Shown: positions 13,933-15,146 of the stretch, piece by piece
How the letters are laid out: every line of letters begins with the position of its first letter
Numbering within the stretch: position 1 is the stretch's first letter
From: Gemmataceae bacterium
GTDB lineage: Bacteria > Planctomycetota > Planctomycetia > Gemmatales > Gemmataceae
Assembly (NCBI GenBank): GCA_009691815.1
Contig: SIAL01000030.1
Coordinates: forward strand, 1 to 15,146
Direction of reading: 5' to 3'
DNA length: 15,146 bases
The notes under the pieces: generated by a model
What the model saw: the letters and a program-made list of their open reading frames with translations, nothing else
Databases searched by the model: none
What the model was told of the DNA's origin: nothing
Program-made: the position numbers and the translations under genes

Positions 13933-14399
13933 CCTTCGGAGCGAGCCGCTTCGGGTGCCGGGCGGCGACGACGATTGCGGTCACGGTCGCGATCGCGATC
14001 ATTGTCGAAAAGATCCTCTTCGGGAGGCTCGGTCACCGATTGGAAGCAGAAGGCATTGGGATCACGCCCAACCGCCAAAATCGCCTCGGAAAGCTTGGGG
14101 ATAATTTTGGTGACCATGTGCCTTAGGATGAACTCGTTGATCCTAAAGTCACCTTCCAAGCCAACAACACCCGAGGTGGGCATGCCGAAGTAGAAAAGAT
14201 AGTAGATGCCTTTTTTTTGTTTGCGGATGGGGAAGGTAAACTTCCTCTCGTCCCAAACACGGTGCGTAATTATTTCGCCGTGGTTTCTTTTGATAAGGGC
14301 CAGAATGGACTCAACCGTTTTGGCCAAGTCTCCGCCGATTTTCCCGGAATCGAGAATCACCATACATTCGTAAAAACTATTCGCTATTGCCACCGTCAT
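13929..14399 (-). CDS. rpsF: Small-subunit ribosomal protein bS6
   Basis: bS6 binds with bS18 to the central domain of 16S rRNA in the 30S platform. Family features in the 156-aa product: the first strand SFYECMVILDSG (8-19), a helix with KTVESILALIKRNHGEI (27-43), THRVWDERKFTFPIRKQKKGIYYLFYFG (45-72), and DFRINEFILRHMVTKI (84-99). Beyond about residue 120 there is a tail rich in Asp, Arg and Pro with a DRDRDRDR run and a basic NRRRRP stretch, longer than in E. coli-type bS6. The ATG at 14397-14399 with GGGAG close by fits the family start. An ATG at 14442-14444 would add 15 residues that overlap the end of pth and look non-homologous, so I prefer the shorter form, with moderate certainty. 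Confidence 0.93.
   Translation of the reverse strand: MTVAIANSFYECMVILDSGKIGGDLAKTVESILALIKRNHGEIITHRVWDERKFTFPIRKQKKGIYYLFYFGMPTSGVVGLEGDFRINEFILRHMVTKIIPKLSEAILAVGRDPNAFCFQSVTEPPEEDLFDNDRDRDRDRNRRRRPAPEAARSEG
13978..14001 (-). repeat. Imperfect tandem 6-bp repeat in rpsF encoding Asp-Arg
   Basis: Four near-identical hexamers, CGGTCA, CGGTCG, CGATCG and CGATCA on the plus strand, encode DRDRDRDR in the bS6 tail. The number of units could vary by slippage without shifting the frame. Confidence 0.6.
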
Positions 14400-14433
14400 A
14401 TACTCCCAAACCTGTGTCGTACTTCCATTTGAC

Positions 14434-15048
14434 TTAAACCCCATTTTCCTTTTTGGGGGGGTCTTTTTCCTTTTTGGGCTTTGGGTTTGCCGTGGGGTTG
14501 TACTGATTCATGCAGGTTTGAATTCCCTGACGCAACCAGCATTCCACGGCGTCCGCCGCCCGTTCCACCGCGTCTTTGATTGGTTCCCGTTCATGGGGCT
14601 TAAACCTCCCAAGAACATGGTCCACCAAATCCCTTTCACCCGCGGCATCCACCCCCACCCTGAGACGGGGGTATTCCGTGGTTTGAGCAACATCCTGAAT
14701 GTTTCTCAAACCGTTGTGGCCTCCGTGGGTTCCTTGGGCTCGAACGCGTAGCTTTCCCAGAGGAATGCTGACATCATCCGCCACCACAAGAACATCCGGC
14801 CAAATCACCCGGTAAAACCCGGCAATTTCCCGAACACATTGGCCGCTGAGATTCATAAAGGTTTGCGGCTTGACCAGCAAAACCTTGGTATCCCCCAGCA
14901 TTATCTCTCGGACAAGCCCCTTGGATTGGAGCTTTTCCTGACCGGCTAACAGGCGTTCTGCCAGCCGATCCAACACCGCAAAACCAATGTTATGTCTAGT
15001 ACCTTCGTAGGTTTTGCCGGGGTTTCCCAAGCCGAAAATCAGCTTCAT
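14434..15048 (-). CDS. pth: Peptidyl-tRNA hydrolase Pth
   Basis: Pth releases tRNA from peptidyl-tRNAs dropped by stalled ribosomes. The 204-aa protein shows the bacterial Pth signature residues: N9 in GLGNPG, the catalytic H19 in GTRHNIGF, N66 in KPQTFMNLSG, D91 in VVADDVSIPLGKLR, and N112 in THGGHNGLRNI. It ends with a Lys/Pro/Asn-rich tail (from about 185, PTANPKPKKEKD onward) that has no counterpart in the E. coli protein. The ATG at 15046-15048 follows GAGG with a 4-nt spacer. It follows a probable bL25 gene after 65 nt and overlaps or nearly touches rpsF, depending on the rpsF start. Confidence 0.97.
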   Translation of the reverse strand: MKLIFGLGNPGKTYEGTRHNIGFAVLDRLAERLLAGQEKLQSKGLVREIMLGDTKVLLVKPQTFMNLSGQCVREIAGFYRVIWPDVLVVADDVSIPLGKLRVRAQGTHGGHNGLRNIQDVAQTTEYPRLRVGVDAAGERDLVDHVLGRFKPHEREPIKDAVERAADAVECWLRQGIQTCMNQYNPTANPKPKKEKDPPKKENGV

Positions 15049-15108
15049 GGGACCTCAAGCCGACAGGCCAAACAGGATTTTCATTGGTCCAATCGCCTAA
15101 AACAATAG

Positions 15109-15123
15109 GGAGGTTAGTCCTCC
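15109..15123 (-). terminator. Short hairpin after the upstream gene (weak terminator candidate)
   Basis: On the minus strand GGAGG and CCTCC form a 5-bp stem with loop ACTAA, followed by CTATTGTTTT, a partial U-tract. The stem includes the stop codon of the preceding reading frame. It could reduce read-through into pth, but it is short for an intrinsic terminator. Confidence 0.33.
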
Positions 15124-15146
15124 TTCTTGTCCTCGACGGGTTTCTT
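15114..15146 (-). CDS. C-terminal end of an upstream gene, possibly ribosomal protein bL25
   Basis: Only ten codons and a stop are visible: the frame reads KKPVEDKKED and ends in TAA. A charged Lys/Glu/Asp tail of this kind is common at the C-terminus of bL25 (general stress protein Ctc), and in many bacteria bL25 lies directly before pth, so this is the likely identity. The sequence alone cannot prove it. Another frame also stays open across this edge, so even the reading frame is inferred from the tail composition and the good spacing to pth. Confidence 0.45.
   Translation of the reverse strand, partial: KKPVEDKKED

Noticed and set aside
13988..13998. GCGATCGC-like sequence within rpsF, resembling the cyanobacterial HIP1 octamer.
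   Set aside because: It is explained by the tandem Asp-Arg codons; no other copies were noticed, and nothing else points to a cyanobacterium.

Overview
This window reads as a chromosomal segment of a moderately GC-rich bacterium, most likely a member of the Planctomycetota. That assignment is an inference from remembered family features, not from a search: the RuvA linker reading EGNPMQGK before PRLIGF, the N-terminally extended bL9, the H-x-G-H class I motif of CysRS, and the gene order bL25-pth-rpsF-ssb-rplI-dnaB. Every supported gene is on the minus strand, so transcription runs from high to low coordinates. I saw no tRNA, rRNA, CRISPR array, insertion sequence or phage gene.

In the direction of transcription, the first block (15146 to 6829) is a compact housekeeping run: the last codons of a probable bL25 gene, pth, rpsF, ssb, rplI, dnaB, ispF, cysS, ruvC, ruvA and ruvB. 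It combines peptidyl-tRNA recycling, two ribosomal proteins, single-strand DNA binding, the replicative helicase, one MEP-pathway isoprenoid enzyme, cysteinyl-tRNA synthetase and the complete Holliday-junction machinery (RuvC resolvase, RuvA junction binder, RuvB motor). Several junctions overlap or nearly touch (ispF/cysS by 11 nt, ruvC/ruvA by 4 nt, cysS-ruvC 12 nt apart), which suggests an operon with translational coupling. A strong GC hairpin lies between rplI and dnaB and may set the ratio of the two halves. The usual rpsR (bS18) is absent between ssb and rplI.

A 174-residue protein of unknown function follows ruvB (6666 to 6142), with non-coding gaps of 162 nt and 322 nt on either side. 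The second gap carries inverted repeats and a reasonable sigma-70-like promoter facing the next block.

The second block (5819 to 456) is a three-gene glycosyltransferase operon: a GT4 enzyme of 427 aa, a two-domain GT2 enzyme of 701 aa and a GT4 enzyme of 663 aa with a large unassigned N-terminal part. The genes are joined by 4-nt and 14-nt overlaps. They probably act together on a surface or secreted glycan; the substrate cannot be told from the sequence. The window ends inside a cation diffusion facilitator (CDF) metal transporter (392 to 1).

No clear new biological system stands out. The most notable points are the N-terminal GT-A domain of the 701-aa protein, which has lost its DXD motif, the 290-residue unassigned region of the 663-aa protein, the uncharacterised 174-aa protein, and the unusual operon make-up.
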